A stretch of DNA of 14,244 bases from Streptococcus mitis (GTDB lineage: Bacteria > Bacillota > Bacilli > Lactobacillales > Streptococcaceae), in contig JAGZLW010000046.1 of NCBI GenBank assembly GCA_018364455.1, forward strand, positions 1 to 14,244, read 5' to 3'. Below, piece by piece: positions 13,825 to 14,244 of the stretch (its first letter is position 1; every line of letters begins with the position of its first letter). The position numbers were made by a program, and so were the translations under genes. Under the pieces are notes generated by a model. It had not been told where the DNA came from, searched no databases, and was given only the letters and a program-made list of their open reading frames with translations.

Positions 13825-14146
13825 CTAGACATAAACCAAGTCAGATTAAAGTTACAAATATAATGATAAGGCTTTCTTTTACTTTATACTACCATAAAAC
13901 AAGGAATCTCTCAACAAAATTCATTATCAAACTACTCTACTATACAATTGACAGCCCAAACTTTTCAGGATAGATCGATCCTAACTATCGAATACCTTGA
14001 TTTCATAAATATCCTTGCAATTCTAGGCCTAGAATTCCTATAAACTAAATGTTTTCGTACTATTCTAAGCCATTGATTGACTTAAATGTTAATTTTTGAA
14101 GGATTCTAAAGCTAGAATAGTCCCATCACAATCAGTTTTGAATTAT
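13825..14146. other. Gene-free stretch with palindromes
   Basis: No reading frame here has a ribosome-binding site and reasonable length. A perfect 18-bp palindrome, AATTCTAGGCCTAGAATT, lies at 14019-14036. A related inverted repeat, ATTCTA-AAGC-TAGAAT, lies at 14103-14118, and a single ATTCTA occurs near 14075. The stretch sits between two repeat elements and may itself be repeat-derived; I could not place it in a known family. Confidence 0.5.
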
Positions 14147-14244
14147 TATACTCAATGAAAATCAAAGAGCAAACTAGGAAACTAGCCGCAGGCTGTACTT
14201 GAGTACGGCAAGGCGACGTTGACGTGGTTTGAATTTGATTTTCG
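14147..14244 (+). repeat. BOX element, cut by the window edge
   Basis: It starts with TATACTCAATGAAAATC and contains the boxA core GTACGGCAAGGCGACGTTGA (14203-14222), the target region of the widely used BOX typing primer, then GTGGTTTGAA. The last visible bases TTTGATTTTCG mirror the start (GAAAATCAAA), so the element probably closes a few bases beyond the edge as the boxA-boxC form without boxB. BOX is characteristic of S. pneumoniae and close relatives. Confidence 0.88.

Noticed and set aside
13863..13973. 36-codon plus-strand frame in the gene-free right end
   Set aside because: No Shine-Dalgarno sequence, random-looking composition, and no promoter directed at it.
1..14244. CRISPR array, tRNA, rRNA or insertion-sequence transposase
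   Set aside because: I looked for regularly spaced direct repeats, tRNA-like cloverleaf ends and DDE transposase motifs and found none.

Overview
The window comes from a low-GC Gram-positive coccus, almost certainly Streptococcus pneumoniae or a very close Mitis-group relative. Three things point there: a BOX repeat with the boxA core GGCAAGGCGACG at the right edge, the gene run pyruvate-dehydrogenase E1/E2 – MATE exporter – pyrC – mutX – ung – HAD phosphatase, and the style of the E2 protein, which starts directly with peripheral-subunit-binding domains and has no lipoyl domain. Every gene I can support lies on the minus strand, so the window is read from right to left.

Positions 1-7483 are core metabolism in three blocks. 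pdhA-pdhB-pdhC (E2 cut by the left edge) starts at a near-consensus promoter (TTGACA-17-TAAAAT). The ung-mutX-pyrC-MATE unit starts from an extended -10 promoter whose upstream half is the terminator hairpin of the HAD gene, and ends at a hairpin terminator just before the pdh promoter. The HAD phosphatase (YjjG type, TTG start) precedes it.

Positions 7484-14244 look like accessory DNA: A+T-rich, with short unusual ORFs and repeats. The most unusual gene is a 603-residue protein (7716-9527) that fuses a PD-(D/E)XK nuclease-like domain, an SF1 helicase-like ATPase and a C-terminal XRE helix-turn-helix. A 15-bp palindrome overlaps its probable -10 box. I read it as a candidate nucleic-acid-targeting, possibly anti-phage, protein that may control its own expression.

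To its right is a lactococcin-972-like bacteriocin operon. It runs from a promoter whose -35 overlaps a perfect CcpA/cre site, through three small leader ORFs (40, 17 and 23 codons, not previously recognised as far as I know), the 98-residue secreted bacteriocin, a 732-residue DUF1430-type membrane protein and its ABC ATPase. It ends with a 68-codon ORF broken by one extra A right after its start, followed by a terminator. Bacteriocin, membrane protein and ATPase are tightly packed, with ribosome-binding sites inside the preceding gene, as expected for a toxin made together with its self-protection machinery.

The right end has no convincing gene. It holds a 158-bp inverted-repeat element with an internal terminator-like hairpin (SPRITE-like), a stretch with palindromic ATTCTA motifs, and a BOX element cut by the window edge.
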